64,000 bases of DNA, taken from assembly GCA_020284085.1 (NCBI GenBank), contig JACEVL010000019.1:2748998-2812997 (forward strand), read 5' to 3'. This document shows positions 28,701 through 39,450 of the stretch, one piece after another. The position numbers were made by a program, and so were the translations under genes. Below the pieces are notes generated by a model. The model did not search any database. It was not told where the DNA came from and saw only the letters and a program-made list of their open reading frames with translations. The stretch is from Aporrectodea caliginosa. Lineage: Eukaryota > Annelida > Clitellata > Crassiclitellata > Lumbricidae. Within the stretch, counting starts at the first letter, position 1, and each line of letters opens with the position of its first letter.

Positions 28701-31700
28701 CTCTTTCGCTATGCGGGCAACAGAATTTCCAGGCACCTCAGGCCAATCAATCGCTCCAGGGCCCAGGAAACGCCCGTTTGCAGTTGTGAGTTTTTAAACC
28801 TGCCACTGTATTACGGTCACTGCACAACAAGACTTCATAATAAAATAAAAGTGTTACAAAAGCCATTAGATTACGCTTCGAGATAACAAACCTTTTCTGA
28901 ACTGCAATAGAACAGCCTCTTGTTCCTTTTCAGTCATCGAGTTTTCAATGTTGTGCCGATGGCCAACGCATTTCTTTGGAAAAACCAATTCGCTCGGATT
29001 GTAGTCCTGCAAGAAACTCACCAGTCCGTCAACATACTGAATAGTACTCGCCATAACGATTCCTTCAACAAACAAAGAAGATTTGGAATTATAAACATCT
29101 CTATCTTAGTCGTATCAACGTATAATTATTTGCTTTGGCTTTTCTTATATTTATAAATATACACTTGCAAAACATTCATTCATTCATTCATTCATTCATA
29201 TCGAACATTTGTATAGCGCCCCTTCAAGAAAACTACTCAGAGGCGCTCCCGACTCCAGCACGCCCGAAAAGAACAGTTTTAAGATGAGAAGAGAACATAG
29301 CCGAGAAGGTCCGAGGCGAAGCTCCAGATCGAGGACCCACCACCGAGTTCTGCGTAGTGGAGGTACGGGCAAAAGGGACAAGGAGACCCTGTTCGGATGA
29401 GCGGAGGGATCGAGAGCAACACAGCTCGCGAAGATAGGAAGGAGCAAGGCCAAATAAGCAGTGCCCTGCAGACTAGGGCAACTATCCAATACGCAATCCG
29501 CTGCTCAGAGGGAAACCAGTGGAGAACGTCGCGCATGTAACTATAGAGACATGGCGAAATTGGCGTATAGTCGTATACGGCCGATAAGGAGGGCAGCAGA
29601 ACGCCAGATCCCATCCAAGTACCCCAGTCGACCAGCAGGGAGGCCAGCGTAGAGCGAGCAACAATAGTCAAGTCTAAGACGAAGGTATGGATAATGGTGG
29701 GGTAGCAGAGGGAGTGAGTGAGCGGGCGACAGTTGAGCTGGCGCAATTGGTAGAAGCAGTCACAGTTAAGTACATGTAGGTTGTCATGGGGAGTAAAGGT
29801 GAGTTCTCGGTCTAAGGTGATGCCAAGGTCACGAACAACAGAGGAGAAGGTCAATAGAGGGAAGGCGGCAGCAAGGGCAGCTTTGTCTAGCCTATAGCCA
29901 GTTGATGGCGGGTGCCCAGCCATATGAACTCCTCCTCGTCTTCCTCTCCTCTTCCTCCTCCTCTTCCTCCCCTCTTCTTCCTCCTATTCTTCCTTTTCCT
30001 CCTTCTCTTCCACTTCCTCCTCCTCCTCCTCCTCCTCTCTCCCTCCTCCTCTTCTTCCTCCTCTTCTTCCTATCCTCCTCCTCTTCTTTCTCTTCTCTTT
30101 TTTCCTCCTCTTCCTCTTCCTCCTCCTCTCTTTCTTCCTCCTCCTCCTCCTCCTCTCCCCTTCCTCCTCCTCTCCTTCCTCCTCTCCCTCCTCATTCTAT
30201 TCCTCATCCTCCTCTTTTTCCTCTTCCTCCAATTCCTCTTCCCTCTCCTCCTCCTCTTTCTTTTCCTCTATGTCCTCTTCTTCCTATCTTCCTCCTCTTC
30301 TTCCTCCTCTTCTTCCTCCTCTTCTTCCTCCTCCTACACTTCCTCCTTTTCTTCTTCCTCTTCTTCTTCCTCCTCCTATTTCTCTTCCTCGTCCCACTTT
30401 CTATGTCCCATATCGACGAACCTCATTGCTTCAAGGATTGACTCTGCAGTACACTGTCTGTTGCGGTTTCATAATTTTAATAGTTCCTAGATTTACAAGC
30501 TAACGTTTTGCATTGTTGCTTTGGGACAACGACATCCCAAATGTGGGGTGTGGTGGTGTAGAGATGTGTTCGGTGCCTTGCAGCCGGAGTGTTGCGGGTT
30601 CGAATCCACCTCAAGCCGTCGCGTAGGGACCCTGGGCAAGTCCTTCACTCGCAATTGGTCATGCGCTTCGGCGTGAAACTCCGATTCAGTGTCCGCGCTG
30701 TAGTCGGGAGCGCCTCTGAGTAGAAATCTTGATGGGGTGCTATAACAAGTGCTCATACATACATACATACATACATACATACATACATACACAATTAGGC
30801 GCACTTGTAACGGCATGGCTGTGTTACGGCGCCATATAAATTGTCACTGTCATTATTATTATTATTATTATTATTATAATATTACATACATCAAAGTGTA
30901 GCATATAATAGGCATTGCTATATTCGTTGGCTAATTATAAGATATATTATGTAGCTGACCGTGAGATTCGCTGTTTTCGTCGAACAGCTTTCCCAGGAGA
31001 CCATGCAGCTCCTTTAACAAAGGCCAGTCTTCCAGCGTCTCTTGCCTCTCGATTCTCTCCAGATCAGGTCTGACATCGCTGTAGTACTCGCACATGGCCT
31101 TCTCCACTGCACCTGGCTTCGATTCCAGGTTCTCCCTGAAGTATTTGTTGAGGAGTTGAAGAGCATCCTTCGTGCGTAGTTCATCGTGAATCATCCAAGC
31201 CAAGTTCATCTTGATGAGAACCTCACAAGCGACCATCTCTTCGGCTTTCTCCTTCGTCTTCTCCGCTTCCTGCTTCATAGTAGACACTCCGCTCAGGTAC
31301 CCTTGCGTACCTCGCGGTACTTGCAAAGCGCCACTCCCTAAGTACTTCAGCTCGATCTTTTCCATCAGCCTGTTCATGACACGGTAGAATTCTTTATTCT
31401 GGGGTCTCTTAGCTACCTTCTTGATCTGATTTTCGGATGGCTTTGGGTTCCATCTTTCCAGTTCGGCCTTGTTCTTTGGGTCACTCACGTGACTTATGCG
31501 CGTGCAGTCGAGGTTGGCGCACATCTGGACGTAGTGGTCTTTGGCTCCTCCGCGGTCCGAGGCAGACCCAACACCGAGGGAGGCTGTCATGCCAAGTATC
31601 TGTGGCAAGGGTTTCGATTCCTTCATCTTCTCCAGATGGTAGAGTTGCATCAGCTTATTATACGGGTGATCTAGGTTCGTATGGTGACACTCGTCAAGGA

Positions 31701-32472
31701 TGATGAGACTGAACTTCTTAAGTGAAACTTCACCCTGCTCCAAAGCGTTGACCAAGATTTGAGAGGTTAAGACAACGATGTCGTAGCCGTCCAAAACCAC
31801 ATCCAGAAACTGATGTTCATCCAGGATTCCGACATCAAATTCAGGAAGGAACTGACTAAGAGCGTCGCGTTGCTGGGGAACCAAGTTGCGAAGGCAGACG
31901 ACGAAGACAGCTTTGAAGGGACCATCCTTATCGGCAGCTTTCCTCTCCGCCAAACTTTTGCAGACTAAAGCTGCAGTCATGGTTTTTCCAGATCCAGTTG
32001 GAGCACAGATTATGCTGTTCAGACCCTTAATGGCTGGACCGGCTAGTTCCAACTGGTAACCTCTCGGCTCATAAGTCTTCTGTGCTGACCGGTTTTCTTT
32101 TCCGTTTGTTGCTCTTGTCTTTATCACCTCATTGTTCTCGTGGTTCTCCTTTCTTCCGTTAGGTCCTGTGCTTTCTAATTCATCCTTCCCACGTTCGTTG
32201 TCTTTAGTATCGCACAGTGACACCACTGCCGTGTCTTTCGTTCCTTGTCCTCGTTTTGATTTTCCCAGATCTCTTTTTTGCTCCAGTTCTTTCTTCTGAG
32301 GCTCATTTGTGTCACTGTCTTCCTTCTCCACTGCATTGTAATCAAGTAACTTGTTCTCCAGCTCTTCATCCACTTGCATTTCTTCTTCCTCCAGGTTAAT
32401 ATCATCATAATCATCTAATTTACAGGCTTTCGATCTATGACCGGATTCGAACTCTAGTCCTCTCTTCGCCAT
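25500..32472 (-). CDS. RIG-I-like receptor, LGP2-type (helicase + CTD), 5 exons
   Basis: The join of minus-strand exons 30960-32472, 28892-29062, 27515-27804, 26772-27009 and 25500-25702 is in phase throughout and gives 804 residues. Residues 1-130 are acidic and disordered. Then come the Q-motif region YEPRGYQLELAGPA, motif I CAPTGSGKT (156-164), Ia CLRNLVPQQ, Ic VLTSQILVNAL, II DECHH (260-264), III MTAS (295-298), the charged Hel2i helical insert (about 330-480), IV GIVMAST (505-511), V LVSTDVTQEGLDIP (567-580) and VI QAKGRAR (599-605). The C-terminal zinc domain has CRRC (689-692) and C742/C747. RLRs are cytosolic RNA-dependent ATPases that sense double-stranded RNA, and LGP2 forms lack CARDs and regulate signalling. 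No CARD exon is seen upstream. The first coding exon is also present as an inverted partial copy at 59360-60907. Intron 1 is filled by a LINE, a SINE and a polypyrimidine tract. No disabling lesion was seen. Confidence 0.9.
26120..26345 (+). mobile_element. tRNA-headed SINE in RLR intron 4
   Basis: The head at 26125-26195 has an A-box-like TGTATCGGTAACATGCTTGG and a B box GCGGGTTCGAATCCATG. A body follows that includes TTGGCATCGGCGTAAACGG. The 3' boundary is uncertain. Confidence 0.6.
26772..27009 (-). CDS. RLR exon 4 (first half of C-terminal domain)
   Basis: The acceptor TTTTTATTAG is followed by EELYRKLGSRDTPMEAT, then the zinc knuckle HCRRCKAFLCSSEHL and HHV-like HYICTDEAFKERI. The donor GTAACA ends it in phase 1. 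Confidence 0.92.
27515..27804 (-). CDS. RLR exon 3 (motifs V and VI)
   Basis: The acceptor ATTGTTGAAG is followed by EINLLVSTDVTQEGLDIPH, later AVQAKGRARAPDSK, and it ends at KKRQ with donor GTAAAA. The arginine-finger motif is intact. Confidence 0.93.
28892..29062 (-). CDS. RLR exon 2 (motif IV)
   Basis: 171 bp. The acceptor TTGTTGAAG is followed by GIVMASTIQYVDGLVSFLQD through MTEKEQEAVLLQFRK, with donor GTTTGT. It begins and ends in phase 1. Confidence 0.9.
29175..29925 (-). pseudogene. CR1-like LINE ORF2 C-terminus in RLR intron 1
   Basis: The minus-strand ORF of 214 codons contains AALAAAFPLLTFSSVVRDLG, YMRDVLHWFPSEQRIAYWI and similar LINE motifs ('VRDLGITLDR', 'HDVLHWLPVSQRI'). It is followed by the AGCGCCTCTGAGTAG/GGCGCTATA terminus and a (GAAT)n tail (rc of 29176-29199). 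Its first 108 bases (29816-29923) are also present at 61825-61932, where the right arm of the big palindrome breaks off inside the LINE. Confidence 0.88.
29937..30400. repeat. (TCC)n-rich polypyrimidine tract
   Basis: About 460 bp of almost pure pyrimidine on the plus strand. The mirrored purine tract lies at 61360-61815 in the right arm. Open frames here (Ser/Leu/Pro) are artefacts. Such tracts can form triplex (H-DNA). Confidence 0.95.
30541..30757 (+). mobile_element. tRNA-headed SINE with a LINE-derived 3' tail
   Basis: The tRNA-like head has a B box GCGGGTTCGAATCCACC (30596-30612). The body ends GGGAGCGCCTCTGAGTAGAA, then TCTTGATGGGGTGCTATAA and a (CATA)n tail at 30758-30790. The last roughly 45 bases match the 3' end of the CR1-like LINEs at 37836-37875 and 29212-29250, as expected for a SINE mobilised by that LINE. 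The inverted copy lies at about 60975-61200. Confidence 0.85.
30791..30885 (+). repeat. Second SINE-like tail with (ATT)n, absent from the other arm
   Basis: Contains ACGGCGCCATATAAATTGTC then (ATT)n. The corresponding point in the right palindrome arm (about 60955-60970) lacks it, so it was gained by the left arm or lost from the right. Confidence 0.6.
30960..32472 (-). CDS. RLR exon 1 (N-term, helicase domain 1, Hel2i)
   Basis: Start ATG at 32470-32472 sits in an ACGATGG context. Codes 504 residues plus one base, ending ...ENSESH/G with donor GTCAGC at 30959. That end is the LLKELHGLLGKLFDEN.. segment equivalent to 'NPKLEKL' upstream of motif IV, so no intervening exon is missing. Confidence 0.9.
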
Positions 32473-32699
32473 CGTCGCTTCGTCTTGTCACTATTATAGA
32501 AGACGATTAGTTCTACGTATCGAAGCAACGCTGATATGCCACTGGTGTAGATCAACGATCGGTTATATTATGTTTATACATGCTTCGAAAATATCACAGG
32601 CCTCTAAGACGTCACGTGGTATGCATTTTGGTCGCATCTTTTTACCAAATGATCCCATTGCTGCCCATTCTCTGGGCTACAGCTTTGCTATCGTTGGAC

Positions 32700-32800
32700 C
32701 AATCATAACCATCATCATGATCATGATCATGATCATCGTCATCGTTATCATCATCGTTATCGTTATCGTCGTCGTCGTCATCATCATCATCATCATTTCC
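32700..32800. repeat. (ATC)n tract upstream of the RLR gene
   Basis: Imperfect CATCAT/CGTCGT trinucleotides. The mirrored (GAT)n tract at 58921-59110 is longer and purer, so the two palindrome arms have diverged in repeat length. Confidence 0.9.
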
Positions 32801-33286
32801 TGACGCCAGCCCTATGGGGGTGATGGGTACAAATGAACTATCTCCACTGTCCTCGATCGGTCACTCACTCGTCAAGTCCAGTGCTCCCTTCAGTGTTAGT
32901 CCAAGTGATGTCACGTCCACATTTATAGGCCTAATCAATTTATTAATATCTGAATCAATTCATCCAATAATTTATAAATTTGTTTGTTAACTATTGTTTG
33001 GGTCTAAAATAATCAATTAGTAGTATTTTAAAGAATTTAATATTAGGTGTAGACATACATAATTATTAAAGTTTTTATACCGATATTCTAGCCCGTTCTC
33101 AGCGGGACTAGTCTCTTTTGGGTGCCTATTGTTCTCACTAACAACAACATTCAAGCATGTCTCAAGTTTTTATTTAATTTCTCGTGATTGTTTTGTTTTG
33201 TTTTTGGGATCAATAAATTGAATTGAAATTGAAAATAGTCACTTCTGAGTTTCTACTATATTCGAGTCAAACTTCATTGCTGTGAT

Positions 33287-33449
<163 letters not shown>

Positions 33450-34244
33450 TAGTACCAGAAAGGAGCACACAAGGCAAACATTAGAAACATTATTTCCTCA
33501 ACGCAATGTTTGAGAAAAAGTATCGACCAAAATTGGAACCACTGTGAGTAATTATCGTGGGCGTGTATCGCAACCTCGTACAATCCCCTAGCAGATCCTC
33601 AGTCATCGAAACTCACGTACAGTTTCGGTTTCAGTTTTGCGAAAGCTGTTGTCGATTTTTCAAACCCATTTTAAAAAGAAAGATGTTAGGTTTTGTCCAG
33701 CTTTTTGAGAAATAGTGCAATTTGTCTGTGCACCTATTAGCACTCTATATAGCTCGAGATTTTATTGGTTGGTGTTAATTCCTGCATGTAAATCCAATGT
33801 CATAACACCATTCGATTTGTTGTTGAAATCTACTGCGAGTTTGTAGGATTCAAGAGCCTTTAGCCACTGCATGCCCTTTGGATTCATAATTATCACTGCC
33901 AAGGCTGGCTGAGGGACACAATTAAGGGTTTTGATTGTGCATAAACTCTTACTCAATGTATCCTAGTCTGCACTTCAGAGTTATTGCTGGGATAGGGACC
34001 TATAGCGTACTTATGAGTTCGTAGGTTTTGACGGTATTTGGTCGCATGTAATTAATCGAGGCCCTGACCGACAGTTTGAATCGGTTACCTATGGGGACCG
34101 AGGTCTGCCTATAGACAATTATACTTCGATGTTCTAGAATCTAGACAATGTTATCGGCCGTCAACCACTGGAAGGTCCTACGACTGATGAATCGGTCGAC
34201 TGTAAACTCATAAAAGCCTATCCTGCGCAGATCTGGTTGCCCGA

Positions 34245-34937
34245 GTAACATCCGGACAATGTGTCGCTTCTACCATCTGGGTGATGGTCCGGTCAGTGGT
34301 CAATATATCTCTTCTACCATCTGGATGATGGTCTGGTCAGTGGTCAATGTATCTCTTCTACCATCTGGGTGATGGTCCGGTCAGTGGTCAATGTATCTCT
34401 TCTACCATCTGGGTGATGGTCCGGTCAGTGGTCAATGTATCTCTTCTACCATCTGGGTGATGGTCTGGTCAGTGGTCAATGTATCTCTTCTACCATCTGG
34501 GTGATGGTCCGGTCAGTGGTCAATGTATCTCTTCTACCATCTGGGTGATGGTCCGGTCAGTGGTCAATGTATCTCTTCTACCATCTGGGTGATGGTCTGG
34601 TCAGTGGTCAATGTATCTCTTCTACCATCTGGGTGATGGTCCGGTCAGTGGTCAATGTATCTCTTCTACCATCTGGGTGATGGTCCGGTCAGTGGTCAAT
34701 GTATCTCTTCTACCATCTGGGTGATGGTCTGGTCAGTGGTCAATGTATCTCTTCTACCATCTGGGTGATGGTCTGGTCAGTGGTCAATGTATCTCTTCTA
34801 CCATCTGGGTGATGGTCTGGTCAGTGGTCAATGTATCTCTTCTACCATCTGGGTGATGGTCCGGTCAGTGGTCAATGTATCTCTTCTACCATCTGGGTGA
34901 TGGTCTGGTCAGTGGTCAATGTATCTCTTCTACCATC
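34245..34937. repeat. 44-bp minisatellite, short left array (about 15 units)
   Basis: Same unit as the 40428-45930 array but in opposite orientation. Units differ mainly at GGTC(C/T)GGTCAG. Open frames are repeat products. Confidence 0.97.
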
Positions 34938-35141
34938 GGATGCAGAGGTGTTGGGTGATGTGGTGACCATGTGCAGCGGACTTCTTCGACCATCGTCTCT
35001 GCTCTTTCTTTACGCAGCGTCAACCAGAACTCTGAGCATACTGTCAACAGTCAACTCTGTTTGGTTTGGCTTTGGGAGCTTGTTTGAGCAAGTCCCTTAG
35101 TTCTGTATGTTCTAGTTATGAAGTATTTGCTTGGGGGTGAA

Positions 35142-35637
35142 CTTGTTCTCAATTAAATGCTCAGGTCCACCACTTTGGGATTCTCTTCCTCCAAATTTAA
35201 TAAATATATTACACATGGCTCAATTTAAAGCTCAACTGAAACATTATCTCTTGAACACATAAAAAGAATATGACTCGATAGATTGTACTTTAGTTAAGAT
35301 TGTTTATAATGTACAATGGTGAACATTATAATCTGTTTTGTTTTGATTTTATTTGTTTTAAATCTAGTATTGCAATGTTTTGTTATTTAGTTGTTTGGCT
35401 ATGATTTAGCCCTAACATTGTTATTTAAGCTGGATTTTCTATATGATCTGAAAAATCGTCTTGCCATCAGTAAATGTAATATGGAAAAGGGGCAGCCCTG
35501 CAATAGCGGATTATTTTATCCTTTAGGGCTGTCCTGTTGACGGCATCAGCAGATTAACATTTTTTTAAATGACTGATTGTCAATTAATTGTGCTGTTGTT
35601 GATTCAATAAAACGGCTGATTGATTGATTGATTGATT
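35142..35637 (+). mobile_element. LINE 3' fragment inserted in FB-A left arm
   Basis: Present only in the left arm. The right arm (around 40205-40230) shows the empty site AACTTGTACTCAATG. The insert starts with codable sequence resembling a LINE ORF2 end (PPLWDSLPPNLINILHMAQF) and ends in (TGAT)n. A short TTGT flanking duplication fits target-primed insertion. It is 5'-truncated and dead. Confidence 0.85.
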
Positions 35638-35984
35638 GTACTCAATGAACTTTAACATCCTTTATGTTAGCATAGGTCTCAATTTATGAGGTATTAGCGT
35701 TTTCTTACATGTCTAGATAGGCTTCTGTAGTGAGAGTTAGGTGTCTGTGTGATGCATAGACTACAGGTACCTTGGACACGAGACCAACCACTTCATAAGT
35801 TCAATTTGTGTAGAAATAAAGTTAATTGTACTTCAGTTTGTACACAACTAGGCATTGAAAATCTTGTGCTCACAAGAGACGACTTAACTGGTATTTCTAC
35901 ATCACCATAAAAGTATCAGACAACTCCTATTTAATATCATAATAGGCTACTACCTAAACCAGGATATATATTCATTAATTCATT

Positions 35985-36545
35985 CCAGAGATTTATATAG
36001 CGCCCCTTCAGATTATCTACTCAGGAGCGCTCCCGACCCAACCCCTGCTAAAGAAAAGCGTCTCGAAGTTAGAAAAGGACGTGGCCGCAGTGGCGTACCG
36101 AGGGGGGGGCAGGGGGGCGAGTCGCCCCGGGCGGTACTTGAGCAGGGGCGGCAAAATAGGGTTGAAGAGGAATAAAAAGAAGGAGTGAATGCAGAAAAAA
36201 ATTGAAAAGTGTCAGAGAAAGTAATAAAAGTAGACAACAAAGAAGGAGAGGGAAAGGAAGAAAAATAATAAAGAAATAGCTTACAGTGGCGTAATGAGGG
36301 GCGGCACGGGCGGAGGACAGGGCGGCTTCTGACAATGATAGTTTCAGAGGGGAAAAGAAAAGAAAAAATTTAAGCTCCGTACGCCACTGCGTGGCCGCAA
36401 GGGCTCTAGGGCCTAGGCATTAGGCGTAGATCCACAGGAAGCCCATTCCAGATTGCAGGACCAGCAACAGAAAAGGCACGGCGCTGCATAAGAGACGTCC
36501 GCGACCGGGAACAAGAAGCTCAGCCTGCTTAGGGGAGCGGAGAGA
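35985..36545 (-). pseudogene. CR1-like LINE 3' fragment, split by a MITE
   Basis: Minus-strand LINE coding end and 3' terminus, interrupted by the hAT MITE at 36088-36389. The uninterrupted inverted counterpart at 39640-39885 reads MQRRAFSVAGPAIWNGLPVD and ends GGCGCTATATAAAT. Confidence 0.8.
36088..36389. mobile_element. hAT-type MITE (302 bp) with 8-bp TSD
   Basis: Termini CAGTGGCGTAC and GTACGCCACTG are perfect 11-bp inverted repeats, and CGTGGCCG is duplicated at 36080-36087 and 36390-36397. The right arm of FB-A has the empty site, with CGGCCACG once. A second CAGTGGCGTAATGAGGGGCG occurs internally near 36287, so the element may be two related MITEs merged or nested. Confidence 0.92.
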
Positions 36546-36723
36546 GTCACTGTAGGCCTATGTATAATGCTAGATTTATTTAAGACCTTATGACGAGACT
36601 ACCTCAGTGATTCCCACGACCTTTGCGTCTTAACCGATCTCTGTAGGCACGGTGACGATGCAGTCGAATTTGCTTTGCACCCAAGTGTCACGTATTCGAA
36701 TGCACGCATAAAACATTATCATA

Positions 36724-37020
36724 CTCGGCGCCGTAACAAAACGGCGCAGGACAAAACGGCGCAGACATAACGGCGCAGACAAAACGGCGCAGATTCAAAG
36801 CAGACAAAACCCGACAAAACGGACAGAATTCAAAGTACCCCGACAAAACGGTGTCACGACAAATGGTTCACCGCAAATGGTTCACCGACAAATGGTTCAC
36901 GGACAAAAGGTTGACGACAATAGGTTGACGACAAAAGGTTGACGACAATAGGTTGACGACAATAGGTTCGCGACAAAAGGTTCACGACAAAAGGTTCACG
37001 ACAACAGGTTCACTAAAAAT
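36724..37020. repeat. 14-bp tandem repeat zone, left
   Basis: Two sub-arrays with ACAAAACGGCGCAG and GACAAAAGGTTCAC-type units (variants ATAGGTTGAC, AAATGGTTC). All share a CGACAAA or AGACAAA core. It begins with the inverted CGGCGCCGTAACAAAACGG. The mirror zone is at 39125-39450. Confidence 0.9.
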
Positions 37021-37261
37021 TCTAAACTTTAATGAAAATCGGTAATCTATCGTCTTACCGTGCCATATTATTTGCGGACTCTATCCTACCGATTTCGCGT
37101 TATTTTATGCGTTCTCTCTTTTTGAATTCCAAATGAAAGAGTAGGCCTAATAGCGTATAATTGTCCAATTAATGTACTTGGGCCTAGCATACTTATTATT
37201 TGTTAAACAGAAAGACATGGATTAAAATATTGTGTTAAATATATTGTGTTAAAATATTGTG

Positions 37262-37910
37262 TTAAACTACCAGCTTCGTCAACTCCGAGTTGTCTCACGA
37301 TCCCTATCTCATAATGCTACTGTGACTCTTGTGCATGCCTTTAATTTTATTTGTCACTAGTAGACTTGATCAATGCAGTTCGGTACTTGTAGGTCTACCA
37401 TTGGGGCTAATTGGGCGCCTTGATCGAGTTCTGCGTTCAGCTGCTCGCCTCATTGCCCACCTTCCTAAATATGCTCCTGTCTCTGCTCATATGCGTGATG
37501 TTCTTCACTGGCTCCCTGTTTCTCAGCGCATCTCCTATCGAGTTGCTGCACTTGTATGGAGGTGCCTTCTTGGCTGTGCTCCATCCTACTTGTCTGACCT
37601 TAGACGACTTGTCTCTGACCTCGCAGCTCGTAGATCTCTGCGTTCTTCAGAAAGGGGGAGCTTTTGGTTCCGCGAGCTCACACTTCTATTAGACAGCGTC
37701 GAGCCCTTTCGATTGTGGGTCCCTCCATCTGGAATGGCCTCCCACTAAACTTGCGATTGATGCCTCGGCTAGATTCGCCTTCCTTTTATAAGTATCTCAA
37801 ATCGCACTTTTATAGCCGTGGCTGGGCTGGGAGCGCCTCTGAGTAGGTTTCTTGAAGAGGCGCTATATAAATTCTAAGAATGAATGAATGAATGAATGAA
37901 TGAATGAATG
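37262..37910 (+). pseudogene. CR1-like LINE ORF2 C-terminus with complete 3' end
   Basis: Contains TSRLDQCSSVLVGLPL, MRDVLHWLPVSQRISYRVAA and, after a frameshift near 37680, SIVGPSIWNGLPLNLRLMPR. It then ends with the shared 3' terminus AGGCGCTATATAAATTC and (GAAT)n (37880-37908). The inverted copy at 38347-38880 lacks this 3' end. Confidence 0.9.
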
Positions 37911-38346
37911 TAATTGAATCACGTAATTGAATTACAAGTTCCATAATTGTAATTGTAATTGAATTACATTTAAAGTCCAGTAATTGTAATTGTATTTCAA
38001 TTACAATATTGCATGTAATTTGTAATTGAATGAAGTGTAAATTACGAATTACTTTGATAAAGTCAGCAAAGATGCCAGCCTGCCGGGTTGACCCGGGCCA
38101 CCCGTTTAATTGAATAAACTGCTCTGCATAATGATTGCATGGCAACATAATTGTCAACATTTCTCTATCCTTGCACCCCTCTTACAATCTTTGATACACC
38201 CTAAGGGCAAGGGCTGGCAATCATTATCAGACTATCCAAGCAGTCATGCACTCATTCTTAGCTAGCTTACTGCGGCTGCCTACAGATAACAGAGCTTCCA
38301 TCTTCAACTCCAGTTGAGCGTCTTTTTAGCACTGCTGGACAAATTG
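37809..38346. other. Spacer at the centre of FB-A
   Basis: Holds the 3' end of the left LINE copy, then a TAATTGTAATTGAAT-rich stretch with many short inverted repeats and about 200 bp of unique sequence. This would be the loop of the palindrome. Confidence 0.75.
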
Positions 38347-38880
38347 AAGTGCGATTTGAGATACTTATAAAAGGCAGGCGAATCTAGCCGAGGCATCAAT
38401 CGCAAGTTTAGTGGGAGGCCATTCCAGATGGAGGGACCCACAATCGAAAAGGCTCGACGCTGTCTAATAGAAGTGTGAGCTCGCGGGACCAAAAGCTCCC
38501 CCTTTCTGAAGAACGCAGAGATCTACGAGCTGCGAGGTCAGAGACAAGTCGTCTAAGGTCAGACAAGTAGGATGGAGCACAGCCAAGAAGGCACCTCCAT
38601 ACAAGTGCAGCAACTCGATAGGAGATGCGCTGAGAAACAGGGAGCCAGTGAAGAACATCACGCATATAGGCAGAGACAGGAGCATATTTAGGAAGGTGGC
38701 CAATGAGGCGAGCAGCTGAACGCAGAACTCGATCAAGGCGCCCAATTAGCCCCAATGGTAGACCTACAAGTACCGAACTGCATTGATCAAGTCTACTAGT
38801 GACAAATAAAATTAAAGGCATGCACAAGAGTCACAGTAGCATTATGAGATAGGGATCGTGAGACAACTCGGAGTTGACGA
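38347..38880 (-). pseudogene. Inverted copy of the CR1-like LINE, 3' end lost
   Basis: The 139-codon minus ORF matches that at 37329-37748 with only a few changes. Homology stops at CAAATCGCACTT, where the sequence runs into FB-A spacer. Confidence 0.9.
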
Positions 38881-39124
38881 AGCTGGTAGTTTAACACAAT
38901 ATTTTAACACAATATATTTAACACAATATTTTAATCCATGTCTTTCTGTTTAACAAATAATAAGTATGCTAGGCCCAAGTACATTAATTGGACAATTATA
39001 CGCTATTAGGCCTACTCTTTCATTTGGAATTCAAAAAGAGAGAACGCATAAAATAACGCGAAATCGGTAGAATAGAGTCCGCAAATAATATGGCACGGTA
39101 AGACGATAGATTACCGATTTTCAT

Positions 39125-39450
39125 TAAAGTTTAGAATTTTTAGTGAACCTGTTGTCGTGAACCTTTTGTCGTGAACCTTTTGTCGCGAACCTATTGTCGT
39201 CAACCTATTGTCGTCAACCTTTTGTCGTCAACCTATTGTCGTCAACCTTTTGTCCGTGAACCATTTGTCGGTGAACCATTTGCGGTGAACCATTTGTCGT
39301 GACACCGTTTTGTCGGGGTACTTTGAATTGCGCCGTTCTGTCTGCGCCGTTTTGTCTGCGCCGTTTTGTCTGCGCCGTTCTGTCTGCGCCGTTTTGTCTG
39401 CGCCGTTATGTCTGCGCCGTTTTGTCCTGCGCCGTTTTGTTACGGCGCCG
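39125..39450. repeat. 14-bp tandem repeat zone, right
   Basis: Mirror of 36724-37020, with TTTTGTCTGCGCCG and CCTTTTGTCGTCAA-type units. It has a few more CGCCGTTTTGTC units than the left zone. Confidence 0.9.

Noticed and set aside
29063..30959. A missing RLR exon between helicase domain 1 and motif IV
   Set aside because: Exon 1 ends in phase 1 and exon 2 starts in the matching phase. The exon 1 end already supplies the segment before motif IV (LLKELHGLLGKLFDEN), so no exon is missing.
34831..35100. 89-codon ORF and its inverted twin at 40270-40536
   Set aside because: It starts inside the minisatellite and leaves it into sequence with no recognisable protein. The mirrored copy exists only because of the palindrome.
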